Made by a program: the position numbers and the translations under genes. The notes below the pieces were generated by a model. It had not been told where the DNA came from. It saw only the letters and a list, made by a program, of their open reading frames with translations, and searched no databases. From Cytobacillus massiliigabonensis (lineage in GTDB: Bacteria; Bacillota; Bacilli; Bacillales; Cytobacillaceae), in the NCBI RefSeq assembly GCF_900199725.1, contig NZ_LT904904.1, forward strand, positions 581,259 through 645,258: 64,000 nucleotides of DNA, written 5' to 3'. Positions 16,788 through 25,961 of the stretch are shown here, in pieces (within the stretch, counting starts at the first letter, position 1; each line of letters starts with the position of its first letter).

Positions 16788-16957
16788 GTTGACTTCTGCT
16801 CCAGGATGCTCGCTTTTTCGCGGGGTGGGGGCTGAGCCTCTTCGGCTAGTGCCTGTGGGGTCTCAGCTGTCCCACTCCTCCCGCAGGACGTTGAATCCGC
16901 ACGAAGGAAATGCGACAGCATTTTCGAGGAGTCTCGCACCTCCCGCTCCAGTCATCC
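16788..16957 (-). repeat. GC-rich dispersed Bacillaceae repeat, copy 2
   Basis: The blocks CTCCAGGATGCTCGC, GCTGAGCCTC, GGGGTCTCAGCTGTCCCAC and GAGTCTCGCACC are the reverse complement of copy 1 at 5746. About 40 bases, from CGTTGAATCC to CATTTTCGAG, interrupt it relative to copy 1. It lies between the promoter and the fdrA start and so should be part of the 5' untranslated mRNA. Confidence 0.8.
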
Positions 16958-17050
16958 AAACCATTTCATTGCCTGCCACACAATTGGGAGCCTTTCTAAC
17001 GCATCCATATTTAGTCAAACGCATCAAAAATAATACCGAGGTGATAACAA

Positions 17051-18799
17051 GTGATTTATACGATTGTAAAAAAGAACTCGTATCAAGACTCTATTAATCT
17101 AATGTTATTAACAAATTCAATTTCTGCGATTGAAGGCGTCAACAAGGCGCAAATCATGATGGGTACCCCTGCGAATAAGGATATTTTTAAAACAGCAGGA
17201 TTGTATACGGAAGAATTGGAAACAGCGGAATCGAACGATATGGCGATTGTCGTTGATACAGATGATGAAAACAAAATGAACGAGGTTCTAGATAAAGTTG
17301 AGCAATACTTGAAGGATCAATCCATCAGCAATAAAGGAAATGATTATGAAACGGTCCGCACATGGGATCGAGCTAGAAAAGCGTTGCCTGATGCGACGTT
17401 AGCTCTAATTTCTGTTCCTGGCCAATACGCGGCTGAAGAGGCTGAAAAAGCATTGGACTTTGGTTTGCATACATTTATCTTCAGTGACAATATGCCAATT
17501 GAAGATGAAGTAAGACTTAAGAAAAAGGCGCATGAAAAAGGATTGCTCGTGATGGGACCAGATTGTGGAACTGGCATTATTGATGGTGTCCCAATTGCAT
17601 TTGCGAATGTTGTTAAAAAAGGACGAATTGGAATTGTTGGTGCTTCCGGAACCGGGATTCAAGAAGTAACAGCGATTATTGACCGCCTTGGTGAAGGAGT
17701 TAGTCATGCGATTGGCACAGGGGGCCGCGACTTAAAGGAACCTGTCGGCGCCATCACCATGATGGACGGCATCCGCGCATTAGAAAATCATCAGCAGACA
17801 GACATTATTGTTGTTATTTCTAAGCCGCCAGCAAAAGAAGTACGCAATGAAGTAGTCGATTTGCTTCATAGTGTTTCAAAACCAGTTGTAACCCTTTTCC
17901 TTGGTGAAAAGCCAACGCAATATGAAGGAAATGTATACCAGGCTTACACGTTAGAAGAAACAGCTCGCATGGCTGTTGACCTAGCGAAAGGAAATGAAAT
18001 GAAAGCTGATTACAATCAGGGGAATTTTGAAGTAGCTAATACAGATTTAAAACCAGAACAAAGAACAATTAAAGGACTTTTCTCTGGCGGAACTTTAGCT
18101 TCAGAAGCAGCTGTGCTCATTTCAGATGCACTGGGACTGGGCTCAGCCATTACGAATGAGGATGGCTATGTCCTGAAGAAGGATGGCCACATTGTCGTTG
18201 ACCTTGGTGATGACAAATACACACAAGGGAAGCCGCATCCAATGATTGATCCTGAAACGAGAGCTAGATTTATAGATGAAGCTGGCGCTGACGAACAAAC
18301 AGCGGTTATCCTTCTTGATTTTGTACTTGGCTATGGCTCGCATGATGATATGGCAAGTGCCCTCTTGCCATCGATTCAAAAAGCCGTTTCTCATGCTCAA
18401 AAAGAAGGCCGTACCTTGCATGTAGTTGCTTCTGTTTGTGGAACAGAAACGGATCCGCAAGATTACCAAGCACAAAAGAGAAAGCTTGCTGAAGCAGGAA
18501 TTATCGTAAAGGACAGCAATAATGAAGCGGTAAGAACAGCCCTAGCAATCGTAGGCCTAAAAGTAAATGACGTACAAAAAACTCATGTCGATGCAAAAGA
18601 ACCATCAAAAACATTCGACTTAGCCGTATCAAAAGAAATGGAAGCATTAGTGAACAATAAACCAAGTGTCATCAATGTAGGTCTAAAGAGCTTTACAGAT
18701 TCCATCATAGCGTATGGCGGCCGTGCCGTTCAATTTGATTGGAGACCGATTGCTGGCGGAAATGAAAAAATGAGAAAAATCTTGGCTCTATTGAAATAA
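17051..18799 (+). CDS. fdrA: FdrA-family acyl-CoA-synthetase-like protein (oxamate carbamoyltransferase subunit)
   Basis: A 582-aa protein homologous to FdrA (AllF), which resembles succinyl-CoA synthetase alpha. In E. coli it forms the AllFGH oxamate carbamoyltransferase that turns oxalurate and phosphate into oxamate and carbamoyl phosphate. Here the nucleotide/phosphate-binding segment GIVGASGTGIQEVTAI and GTGGRDLKEPVGAI lie near residues 195-240. A second CoA-ligase-like domain follows (LFSGGTLASEAAVL). It starts with GTG behind GAGGTG. It is the first gene of fdrA-allG-allH-arcC. A 240-bp repeat separates it from the next gene. The exact substrate here is inferred. Confidence 0.85.
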   Translation: MIYTIVKKNSYQDSINLMLLTNSISAIEGVNKAQIMMGTPANKDIFKTAGLYTEELETAESNDMAIVVDTDDENKMNEVLDKVEQYLKDQSISNKGNDYETVRTWDRARKALPDATLALISVPGQYAAEEAEKALDFGLHTFIFSDNMPIEDEVRLKKKAHEKGLLVMGPDCGTGIIDGVPIAFANVVKKGRIGIVGASGTGIQEVTAIIDRLGEGVSHAIGTGGRDLKEPVGAITMMDGIRALENHQQTDIIVVISKPPAKEVRNEVVDLLHSVSKPVVTLFLGEKPTQYEGNVYQAYTLEETARMAVDLAKGNEMKADYNQGNFEVANTDLKPEQRTIKGLFSGGTLASEAAVLISDALGLGSAITNEDGYVLKKDGHIVVDLGDDKYTQGKPHPMIDPETRARFIDEAGADEQTAVILLDFVLGYGSHDDMASALLPSIQKAVSHAQKEGRTLHVVASVCGTETDPQDYQAQKRKLAEAGIIVKDSNNEAVRTALAIVGLKVNDVQKTHVDAKEPSKTFDLAVSKEMEALVNNKPSVINVGLKSFTDSIIAYGGRAVQFDWRPIAGGNEKMRKILALLK

Positions 18800-18806
18800 A
18801 AGCTCT

Positions 18807-19045
18807 GTTATTATTCATTGTTGATTTTTGTGAGAATTCATAAGCGGAGAATTTCCGGCTATTTACAGAGATGAAGCTTAAAAAGCAAATATAAGCGGAA
18901 ATATTCCGATTAACAGCTCCAATTAAGGCAAAATCCAAAGATTTGGATACGATAACCGGAAAAACTCCCTTTATTTTTAAGGAAATATAGGTATTTCCCA
19001 ATTTAACCGGAATTTTTCCGTTTATTTCTCAAACACCGCAAAATC
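18807..19045 (+). repeat. about 240-bp dispersed repeat with GGAAA/TTCC motifs, copy A
   Basis: The sequence contains four short inverted motifs (GCGGAGAATTTCCG, GCGGAAATATTCCG, CCGGAAAAACTCC and CCGGAATTTTTCCG) at intervals of about 55-65 bases. It matches the reverse complement of 50494-50740 almost throughout. It fills the 307-bp gap inside the fdrA-allG operon. Confidence 0.8.
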
Positions 19046-19106
19046 AACATTCAGTTTTAACAGAGACAAAATAAAAAACCAATCCATTATTCGAGGAGGA
19101 TTTCAC

Positions 19107-20372
19107 ATGAAATACAATTCAATCGATGAAGCAAACAGAGCGGTAATCGAAAAAATCTCTGGGTCTGCGCCATTCCTTGTAGATGTCGTTCCCGCGAAGG
19201 ATAAAATCAAGGAATTAACGGAAGGGAAAGTCCTCCTGCATGCTGGACCGCCAATTAAATGGGACGATATGACAGGACCCATGCAGGGCTCTTGCATCGG
19301 TGCTGCCCTTTTTGAAGGCTGGGCTGCAACGGAGCAAGAAGCAAAACAAATGCTTGAAAATGGCGAAGTTACTTTTATTCCATGCCATCATGTAAATGCT
19401 GTTGGCCCAATGGGTGGAATTACTTCAGCAAATATGCCGGTATTTGTCGTAGAAAATCGTTCAGAAGGAAATGAAGCATACTGCATTATGAATGAAGGAA
19501 TTGGAAAAGTCCTTCGTTTCGGCGCTTACTCTGATGAAGTAATTACTCACTTAAAATGGCAGAAAAATGTATTAGGTCCAACACTTTCAAAAGCATTAAA
19601 GCTAACGGACAATGGCTTGAATTTAAATGTCATGATTGCCAAGGCGATCACAATGGGTGATGAGTTCCACCAGCGGAATATCGCAGCATCCCTTATCTTC
19701 CTTAAAGAAATCAGTCCATATATTGTGCAGGTAGAAGATATAAATGAAATAGATTTAAAGGATGTTATTCAGTTCCTGGCTGATACGGATCAATTCTTCT
19801 TAAATATTGCCATGGCAACAAGCAAGGCTGTCCTTGATGGGGCAAGAAAAATTGAAGAAGGTACAGTTGTTACAGCGATGTGCAGGAACGGGAAGGACTT
19901 TGGCATTCGCATTAGCGGCATGGGTGATGAGTGGTTTACTGCTCCAGTTAATACACCACAGGGACTATTTTTCACTGGCTATTCTCAAGACGATGCAAAC
20001 CCAGATATCGGGGACAGTGCGATTACCGAAACATTTGGTGTCGGCGGGATGGCGATGATCGCTGCTCCAGGTGTCACTCGTTTCGTTGGTGCTGGCGGTT
20101 TCAGTGATGCGCTTGCAACAAGCAACGATATGATGGAAATTTGTATTGACCAAAACAGCAATTTTACGATTCCAACTTGGGATTTCCAAGGTGCTTGTCT
20201 CGGAATTGATGCACGTAAAGTTGTTGAAACAGGAATTGAACCAGTCATCAACACAGGAATTGCTCATAAACAAGCGGGCGTCGGACAAGTTGGTGCAGGT
20301 ACGGTTCGTGCACCAAAGGAATGCTTTGAGAAAGCGCTTGAAGCATATGCGGTCAAACTGGGTCTCATCTAA
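19107..20372 (+). CDS. allG: DUF1116 protein (YlbE/AllG-like carbamoyltransferase subunit)
   Basis: A 421-aa DUF1116 protein, homologous to E. coli YlbE (AllG). Together with FdrA and the DUF2877 protein it is expected to form the carbamoyltransferase of oxalurate breakdown. Conserved Gly- and Asn-rich parts include PMQGSCIGAALFEGWA, GVGGMAMIAAPGVTRFVGAGG and ACLGIDARKVVETG. It is cytoplasmic. The ATG follows GAGGAGG at good spacing. It is the second gene of the operon, separated by a repeat from fdrA and followed 2 bases later by the DUF2877 frame. Confidence 0.87.
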   Translation: MKYNSIDEANRAVIEKISGSAPFLVDVVPAKDKIKELTEGKVLLHAGPPIKWDDMTGPMQGSCIGAALFEGWAATEQEAKQMLENGEVTFIPCHHVNAVGPMGGITSANMPVFVVENRSEGNEAYCIMNEGIGKVLRFGAYSDEVITHLKWQKNVLGPTLSKALKLTDNGLNLNVMIAKAITMGDEFHQRNIAASLIFLKEISPYIVQVEDINEIDLKDVIQFLADTDQFFLNIAMATSKAVLDGARKIEEGTVVTAMCRNGKDFGIRISGMGDEWFTAPVNTPQGLFFTGYSQDDANPDIGDSAITETFGVGGMAMIAAPGVTRFVGAGGFSDALATSNDMMEICIDQNSNFTIPTWDFQGACLGIDARKVVETGIEPVINTGIAHKQAGVGQVGAGTVRAPKECFEKALEAYAVKLGLI

Positions 20373-20374
20373 TT

Positions 20375-21295
20375 TTGCCCATGCAGAATTCCCTAACAAT
20401 ATTTGTGGAGGAATATGAACATTCGATTCCTCTCTTCCTTATAAAAAACCCGTTAGGATCTGTTCATAGTCTCTTCCAAAATGGGCTGAACATACTAATG
20501 GGGGAGCGCTTGTTTTTTATCGGTACTGATAAAAATGGGAAGCTTCCATTTGGGATTCACCTTCAAAAGGAAGCCGTTCAGAAACTGCTGTCTTCCATTC
20601 AAACGCCAGCTGCTGTCCAGTGGGATGAAGTCACGAAGCAGCTAACCTTTGAAACTGGCAATATAGCAGTAAATTTTAAAAAAGGCATACCCTACTCGAA
20701 CATTGTTCAGTATCCGAAGAATGAGATAACCGCTCAACACTTAGAAGCATTCATAAAAACGCTCGCTGCTGAAGGAGAAAGAACAGGATTAGATCTTGAG
20801 ATTAACCAATTTCTTCTTGAATACCTTCGTATACAAAAAGAACAATCTGCTCCTCCTGCAAATACGATCGAAGTTTACCGTTTATTGATGGCAATCTCTT
20901 CCCAAGACCAATCTGAAATAGACAGAGCTGTCCGCTATTTTTTAGGAAGAGGGCGAGGCTTAACCCCATCAGGGGATGATCATCTTGTTGGTTTACTAGC
21001 TATTCATACGATCACTGGCATATGCAGCCCTCTTTTTCTGCGAACGATTCAGGAAATTCTGCTGCATGAATCGATCACTACAGATATTGGAAGAGAATAC
21101 TTGCTTTACGCATTAAAAGGAGCGTTCAGCTCAACCATCGTAAATATTTTAAATTGTTTAACAGATAGGAAGAGAACGGAAGAAATAGAAAAGCAGCTAT
21201 CACAATTACTTACCGTTGGTCATAGCTCAGGAATAGATACAGCCTTCGGGCTATTAATTGGGCTATTAGCAGCGATAAACTGGAGGAAAGAATAG
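20375..21295 (+). CDS. allH: DUF2877 protein (YlbF/AllH-like carbamoyltransferase subunit)
   Basis: A 306-aa protein with the DUF2877 signature GRGLTPSGDDHLVGLLA near residue 205. It is the homologue of YlbF (AllH), the third component next to FdrA and AllG. The start is uncertain: TTG at 20375 lies 2 bases behind the allG stop, and an in-frame ATG follows at 20381. Neither has a strong ribosome binding site, which suggests translational coupling. The GGAGG at 20407 serves an out-of-frame ATG that leads to a stop after nine codons. The stop codon abuts the carbamate kinase ATG. Confidence 0.85.
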   Translation: MPMQNSLTIFVEEYEHSIPLFLIKNPLGSVHSLFQNGLNILMGERLFFIGTDKNGKLPFGIHLQKEAVQKLLSSIQTPAAVQWDEVTKQLTFETGNIAVNFKKGIPYSNIVQYPKNEITAQHLEAFIKTLAAEGERTGLDLEINQFLLEYLRIQKEQSAPPANTIEVYRLLMAISSQDQSEIDRAVRYFLGRGRGLTPSGDDHLVGLLAIHTITGICSPLFLRTIQEILLHESITTDIGREYLLYALKGAFSSTIVNILNCLTDRKRTEEIEKQLSQLLTVGHSSGIDTAFGLLIGLLAAINWRKE

Positions 21296-22234
21296 ATGGC
21301 AGAAAAAGTAGTCATTGCATTAGGCGGTAATGCCATTTTGCAGCCGAAGCAAGAAGCAACCTATGAAAATCAATTAGAAAATGTGCGGAAAAGCAGTGAA
21401 ATCATTGCCCGCATCGTCAAAAATGGCCATAATGTTATTATTACACACGGCAATGGTCCCCAAGTAGGCAATATTTTGCGCCAAAATGAGGAAGCGAAGG
21501 AAGTTGTCCCTCCATTCCCATTAGATGTTTGCAGTGCAGAATCACAAGGATTCATTGGCTATATGATGGATCAAACATTGAAAAACGAATTGCAAAAGCT
21601 CAGCTTAGATCATTCTGTTGTCAGCATGCTGACGCAAACAGAAGTATCAGCTGAAGATCCTGCTTTTCAAGATCCTTCAAAACCAATTGGCGTATTTTTC
21701 ACGGAAGAAGAAGCAAAGAAATTAGCTGAGGAAAAGAACTGGATTGTAAAAGAGGATGCAGGACGCGGATGGAGACGTGTTGTTCCTTCTCCAATGCCGA
21801 AATCGATTTTAGGCTCAGAGACAATTAAGCAATTAACTGATGGAAATACGATAGTTATTTCTGCTGGCGGAGGCGGAATTCCAGTCGTAAAGAACGAGGA
21901 TGGCTCGCTCACAGGGATTGAAGCAGTTATTGATAAAGACCGAAGTGCATTTAAGTTAGCTGAGGAAGTACAGGCAGATGCCTTCATGATATTAACAGAC
22001 GTACAAAATGTATATGTAAACTACGGCAAGCCGGATCAAAAGGCTTTAACACATATTTCATTAGAAGAAGCGAAGCAATATGTGAAAGAAGGGCAATTCT
22101 CGGCTGGAAGCATGGGACCGAAAATGGAGGCTGCCATTAAATTTGCTGAGCTTGGCGGAAGAGCCATCATTTGTTCACTAGACCAAGCAGATCTTGCAAT
22201 GGAAGGAAAAGCAGGAACGCAAATTACGAAATAA
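21296..22234 (+). CDS. arcC: carbamate kinase
   Basis: A 312-aa amino-acid-kinase-fold enzyme that transfers the phosphate of carbamoyl phosphate to ADP, giving ATP, CO2 and ammonia. The N-terminal motif VIALGGNAILQ, the segment THGNGPQVGN and the C-terminal AGSMGPKMEAAIKF are diagnostic. The length matches the family. Its ATG directly follows the allH stop and is preceded by GGAGGAAAG. It completes the energy-yielding step of the cluster, as AllK does in E. coli. No arginine deiminase genes are nearby, which favours a link to oxalurate or a similar compound. Confidence 0.94.
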   Translation: MAEKVVIALGGNAILQPKQEATYENQLENVRKSSEIIARIVKNGHNVIITHGNGPQVGNILRQNEEAKEVVPPFPLDVCSAESQGFIGYMMDQTLKNELQKLSLDHSVVSMLTQTEVSAEDPAFQDPSKPIGVFFTEEEAKKLAEEKNWIVKEDAGRGWRRVVPSPMPKSILGSETIKQLTDGNTIVISAGGGGIPVVKNEDGSLTGIEAVIDKDRSAFKLAEEVQADAFMILTDVQNVYVNYGKPDQKALTHISLEEAKQYVKEGQFSAGSMGPKMEAAIKFAELGGRAIICSLDQADLAMEGKAGTQITK

Positions 22235-22253
22235 TGAAAATTAATTATATAAT

Positions 22254-22299
22254 ATGGTATCCGTGCTAGTTTTTAAAGCTGGCACAGATACCATTTTTC
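22254..22299 (+). terminator. rho-independent terminator of the fdrA operon
   Basis: The outer stem ATGGTATC/GATACCAT with an inner GTGC/GCAC is followed by TTTTT. It separates the enzyme genes from the sensor kinase gene. Confidence 0.82.
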
Positions 22300-22326
22300 T
22301 CATTTGATATAGAAAGGAGGCCAATC

Positions 22327-24966
22327 ATGAGAAAGGCTCGCTCCTTAAAAAAAGAACTCATTTATTCCTTTTTAACCATCGCCTTTTTTTCAATTGCCAT
22401 CCTTGGGATTTTTCAAATCTATCAATTATCTTCTTTAATTAAAGAGAATCAAAGATATCAGGCACAGACGGCAAAATATCTCGCAGATTATATTGATAAT
22501 TATATTTTAGACTATAAAAAAGCCATTCAAACAGAAGCACTGAATGTGAAACAGCCTTTTTTAGATAATGATATCTCCGGGGTTCAAAAGCAATTGAAGG
22601 ACATAAAAACAAATTATCCCGGTTTCGTTAATATGTATGTAGGGGACAGCAAAGGGCAGTCCATCGTTTTTTATCCAGAATCCTATACCGACGGGGTTAA
22701 AAGGAAGAATCATAATTTCAGTGATCGCTATTATTATAAAGAATTATTAAAAACAAAGGACACAGTGATTTCCCCCGTTTACCATGGCAGAGGCGGGACA
22801 AATATGCTATTAGTTTCGATTGTTTCTCCTATTTTGGATGATGAAGGAGAAATGATTGGCTATGTCCTGGGGGCTTTAGATTTAAATGCTTTAGGCGAGC
22901 ATATAAAAAACCGCACCTTTGGGGATGGCGGATATGCTGTTGTTATTGATCAGCAGAAAAATGTCATCGTTCACCCTGAAGTCGATACAAGAAGAGAGTT
23001 AGTGAATCTTAGTCAGTCAGCTATCGTTCAATATATTAAGAAACAGCAGAATAAAAGCGGCAGCAGCTATTTTGAATTGGATAATTTGCATGAGGATGTA
23101 TTTGTTACCTATGAGAAAATAAGCAATCTTGATTGGGTTGTCTGGATAAGCAAGCCAACGGAAGCCATTACTTCAACCTATAAAAATGCCATTCTCTTAA
23201 TTACCATTTTCCTTCTTATTACAGCCATTATCATGGTCATTGTCAGTCTTTTCTTAACAGATCGCTTAGAACGGACAATGAGATATTTATTAAATTATAT
23301 AAAGGACTATACGAAAGGCATCAAGGAGGATACAACGGTAAAGAAGAAAATTCAAGGTCCGCAAGAAATGGAAGAGCTCTTCTATTATTTCAACCATATG
23401 ATTGATGAAGTGGAAAAAAATAGAACAGAATTAATTGAATTAAATAAAGTGCTTGAAGCGAGAGTCGAAGAGCGAACAACGACGTTGAAAAATAAAAACT
23501 TAGAGCTTAAAGCGGTAAACAAACTAATTACCTCTGTTTCTTCCAATAAGGATTTAGCTCATTTTATTCAGCATTGTTTAAAAGAAATAGAGCCCTTCAT
23601 GGATTATTCCATCCATGTGTTCTTTCACGATTTAGCTGTAACAACGAATACAATCCATACGAATCAAAATCTATTGCAGTATCTTAGCAAAAATATAGTT
23701 GGCGAACAGCAGTATATCGAGCCGATTCAGATTGAAAAAAATAATAGAGGCTTTTTAATTGTTGACCTTATGAACAAGCAAGCAATCACAACGAGCCAGC
23801 AGGAATTCCTCCGTACCTTTGCCGGCTCATTAGCGGTCATGCTGCAAAATAAATTCCTATTTGAACAAATCCGCAATAAGCATGCCGTGTTAGCTGCCGT
23901 ATTGGAAAGTATGTCTGAAGGATTAATGCTTGTAAATAACCAAAAAGAGGTTGAATATGTGAACGAGTTCTTTCTTTCTGCCGTTAAAATTGGAAAAGAG
24001 AAAGAATTGGTTAGCTTTAATGATGTTTATAAACAATTTATCAACATCTTTGCTGTTGACCGTGAAGAGCTGTCTGCCTTCTTTGCTAATAAAAAGAAAG
24101 AATTAAAATTAGAATACAAGGCTAGGCAAAAGAAGCCTAAATATTATATTCTTCATAAATTTTCGGTCATGCTTGATGAGGATGAAATTGGCGAAGGCTT
24201 ATTATTGCGCGATATCACGAAGGAAGAAGAAATTGATACATTAAAAAATAATTTAATTTCTCTTACTTCTCATGAGTTTAAAACACCGATTACCAATATT
24301 AAGGGCAGTGTAGAAACATTGCTCCGTCCTGAGGTTGAATGGGAACCAGAATTTCAGCAGGAGCTGTTAGAGGGTGTACATGAAGATATTGAAAGGATTC
24401 TCCATTTAGTAAATGACTGGATGGACATCTCGAAGATTGAATCAGGAACGATGTATGTCGAACGTCAGATGGTTCGTACAAGCTATCTCATAGAAAAATC
24501 AATGGAGCAAATCCCCCTTGCATTGCGTGAAGATGCAAGCTTCCATTTTCATAATAAGCTTGGAGAAGATTTCACCTTTTATGCCGATAAAATTCGCGTT
24601 CAGCAAGTGCTCGTCAATTTAATGACCAATGCCCTTCGTTATAATGATGCGAGCTTGAAGAAGATTGATATAACACTAGATCGGACGGATGATTTTATCA
24701 CAATAGCCGTTTCCGACAATGGGATAGGCATTTCAGAAGATCATATAACGAAAATCTTCAATCATTTTTATCAGGTCGATGTTACAGCCACAAGGCGGAC
24801 AGGAGGGACAGGCCTTGGGCTTGCGATTTGTGTTGGAATTATGGAGGCGCATGAAGGAAAAATTGAAGCCATTAGTGAGCCGGGAAAAGGAAGTACATTT
24901 ATCTTAAATTTTCCCAATAAAAGCGGGAGGGACATAGATGAAAAATCAAAAGATTTGTATCGTTGA
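22327..24966 (+). CDS. sensor histidine kinase with Cache and PAS domains
   Basis: An 879-aa membrane kinase. A first membrane segment (about 11-31) precedes an extracellular dCache-type sensor (about 35-275, with SIVSPILDDEGEMIGYVLG). A second segment (about 288-310) is followed by a helical linker and coiled coil (about 330-400), a GAF-like region (400-520), a PAS domain (about 530-635), HisKA with His649 in LTSHEFKTP, and HATPase_c (N, G1 and G2 boxes in DNGIGI and GGTGLGL). The ATG follows AGAAAGGAGG. Its 3' end overlaps the response regulator gene. The extracellular domain probably senses a small organic acid or the substrate of the cluster. Confidence 0.92.
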   Translation: MRKARSLKKELIYSFLTIAFFSIAILGIFQIYQLSSLIKENQRYQAQTAKYLADYIDNYILDYKKAIQTEALNVKQPFLDNDISGVQKQLKDIKTNYPGFVNMYVGDSKGQSIVFYPESYTDGVKRKNHNFSDRYYYKELLKTKDTVISPVYHGRGGTNMLLVSIVSPILDDEGEMIGYVLGALDLNALGEHIKNRTFGDGGYAVVIDQQKNVIVHPEVDTRRELVNLSQSAIVQYIKKQQNKSGSSYFELDNLHEDVFVTYEKISNLDWVVWISKPTEAITSTYKNAILLITIFLLITAIIMVIVSLFLTDRLERTMRYLLNYIKDYTKGIKEDTTVKKKIQGPQEMEELFYYFNHMIDEVEKNRTELIELNKVLEARVEERTTTLKNKNLELKAVNKLITSVSSNKDLAHFIQHCLKEIEPFMDYSIHVFFHDLAVTTNTIHTNQNLLQYLSKNIVGEQQYIEPIQIEKNNRGFLIVDLMNKQAITTSQQEFLRTFAGSLAVMLQNKFLFEQIRNKHAVLAAVLESMSEGLMLVNNQKEVEYVNEFFLSAVKIGKEKELVSFNDVYKQFINIFAVDREELSAFFANKKKELKLEYKARQKKPKYYILHKFSVMLDEDEIGEGLLLRDITKEEEIDTLKNNLISLTSHEFKTPITNIKGSVETLLRPEVEWEPEFQQELLEGVHEDIERILHLVNDWMDISKIESGTMYVERQMVRTSYLIEKSMEQIPLALREDASFHFHNKLGEDFTFYADKIRVQQVLVNLMTNALRYNDASLKKIDITLDRTDDFITIAVSDNGIGISEDHITKIFNHFYQVDVTATRRTGGTGLGLAICVGIMEAHEGKIEAISEPGKGSTFILNFPNKSGRDIDEKSKDLYR

Positions 24967-25648
24967 TGATGAACCGAAAATTCTGCGATTTATTTCCGCA
25001 AACTTAAAATCTATCGGGTACGAAGTATCGACTGTTAGCTCAGGAGAAGAATTATTTGAGAAATTCGATCTAATTTCCCCTGATTTAATTCTGCTGGATA
25101 TTATGATGCCAGGACAGGATGGCTTTTATGTGTTAGAAAAGCTGCGCAAGTTCTCAAATGTACCTGTTATCATGCTTACTGCTAGAAGCAATGCCAAGGA
25201 TAAGGTGCAGGGATTAAATGTTGGAGCAGACGATTATTTAACAAAGCCGTTTTCATTAGATGAACTATTTGCACGAGTGAATGCCGTTTTAAGAAGGACC
25301 CAGTCCAGTGCAGATCCGCAAACTGCGGCAACACCAGTTATCCGGACAGGCGTATTAACAATTGATCTTGGAAGTAAACGCTGCTGGATCAACGATGAGG
25401 AGTTTAAGCTAACACAAACCGAATATTCGGTAATGGAAATTTTAGCCCTCAATCTTGATAAAGTGGTTCAGCATGAAATATTGCTTTCAGAGGTTTGGGG
25501 ACCGCAATATCGAGATGACATCGAATATTTGCGTGTGGGGATTGCGCGAATCCGCAGAAAAATAAAGGAGCATTTGCACAATAAAGAGGAATATATTGTC
25601 ACCTATCCAGGCCTTGGCTATATGCTGAAGAGCGTTCCGCACGAATAG
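24938..25648 (+). CDS. OmpR/PhoB-family response regulator
   Basis: A 236-aa regulator. The receiver domain (4-118) has acidic residues in IVDDEPK, the phosphoacceptor Asp54 in LLDIMMPG and Lys in YLTKPFS. The winged-helix domain (about 135-232) has EYSVMEILAL and YLRVGIARIRRKI. It overlaps the kinase gene by 29 bases, with GGGAGGGAC as ribosome binding site inside the kinase frame. A likely target is the conserved block upstream of fdrA and the MFS gene. Confidence 0.94.
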   Translation: MKNQKICIVDDEPKILRFISANLKSIGYEVSTVSSGEELFEKFDLISPDLILLDIMMPGQDGFYVLEKLRKFSNVPVIMLTARSNAKDKVQGLNVGADDYLTKPFSLDELFARVNAVLRRTQSSADPQTAATPVIRTGVLTIDLGSKRCWINDEEFKLTQTEYSVMEILALNLDKVVQHEILLSEVWGPQYRDDIEYLRVGIARIRRKIKEHLHNKEEYIVTYPGLGYMLKSVPHE

Positions 25649-25656
25649 AAATTATT

Positions 25657-25709
25657 AAAGCTGACTTATTATGTTCGTTTTTTAACGGCATTTTGAGTCA
25701 GCTTTTTTG
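25657..25709 (+). terminator. rho-independent terminator
   Basis: The stem AAGCTGACT/AGTCAGCTT encloses an inner CGTT/AACG hairpin and is followed by a T-run. It ends the two-component system genes. Confidence 0.75.
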
Positions 25710-25832
25710 TGTGAAAAAATAAATGGCCGGTCTGATTAATTGAATAATCCTTTATGTATGGAGTAAAACCCGTGCAGTTGAAATTAGGCAGACTGACATT
25801 CTTTATAAATGACTTTTACCTGCATTTTAATC

Positions 25833-25890
25833 TTTTTGCAATGTAAACCCTTTCATTTTTATTCGACTGTAATGCTTTTTATCCTATAGT
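25833..25890 (+). promoter_or_regulatory. promoter of the MFS gene with conserved upstream site
   Basis: The block TTTTTGCAATGTAAACCC followed by TTTCA is identical to that at 16663. TTCGAC (25862) and TATAGT (25885) follow with a 17-base spacer. This indicates common control with fdrA. The start codon is 71 bases beyond the -10 box. Confidence 0.68.
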
Positions 25891-25961
25891 TTGGGTGAGG
25901 CTGAAATATTAATTTTTACTTAAGATCCATACAAATAAATCTAAATTGGGAGGAAAACAAA

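Noticed and set aside
19965-20399. Long minus-strand open frame of 144 codons over the end of allG
   Set aside because: It is opposite a well-conserved coding region and rich in Cys, Thr and Asn without any domain, typical of an antisense shadow.
20407-20445. ATG at 20415 behind GGAGG as the start of the AllH gene
   Set aside because: That ATG is in another frame and meets a stop after nine codons. The DUF2877 frame begins upstream at 20375 or 20381.
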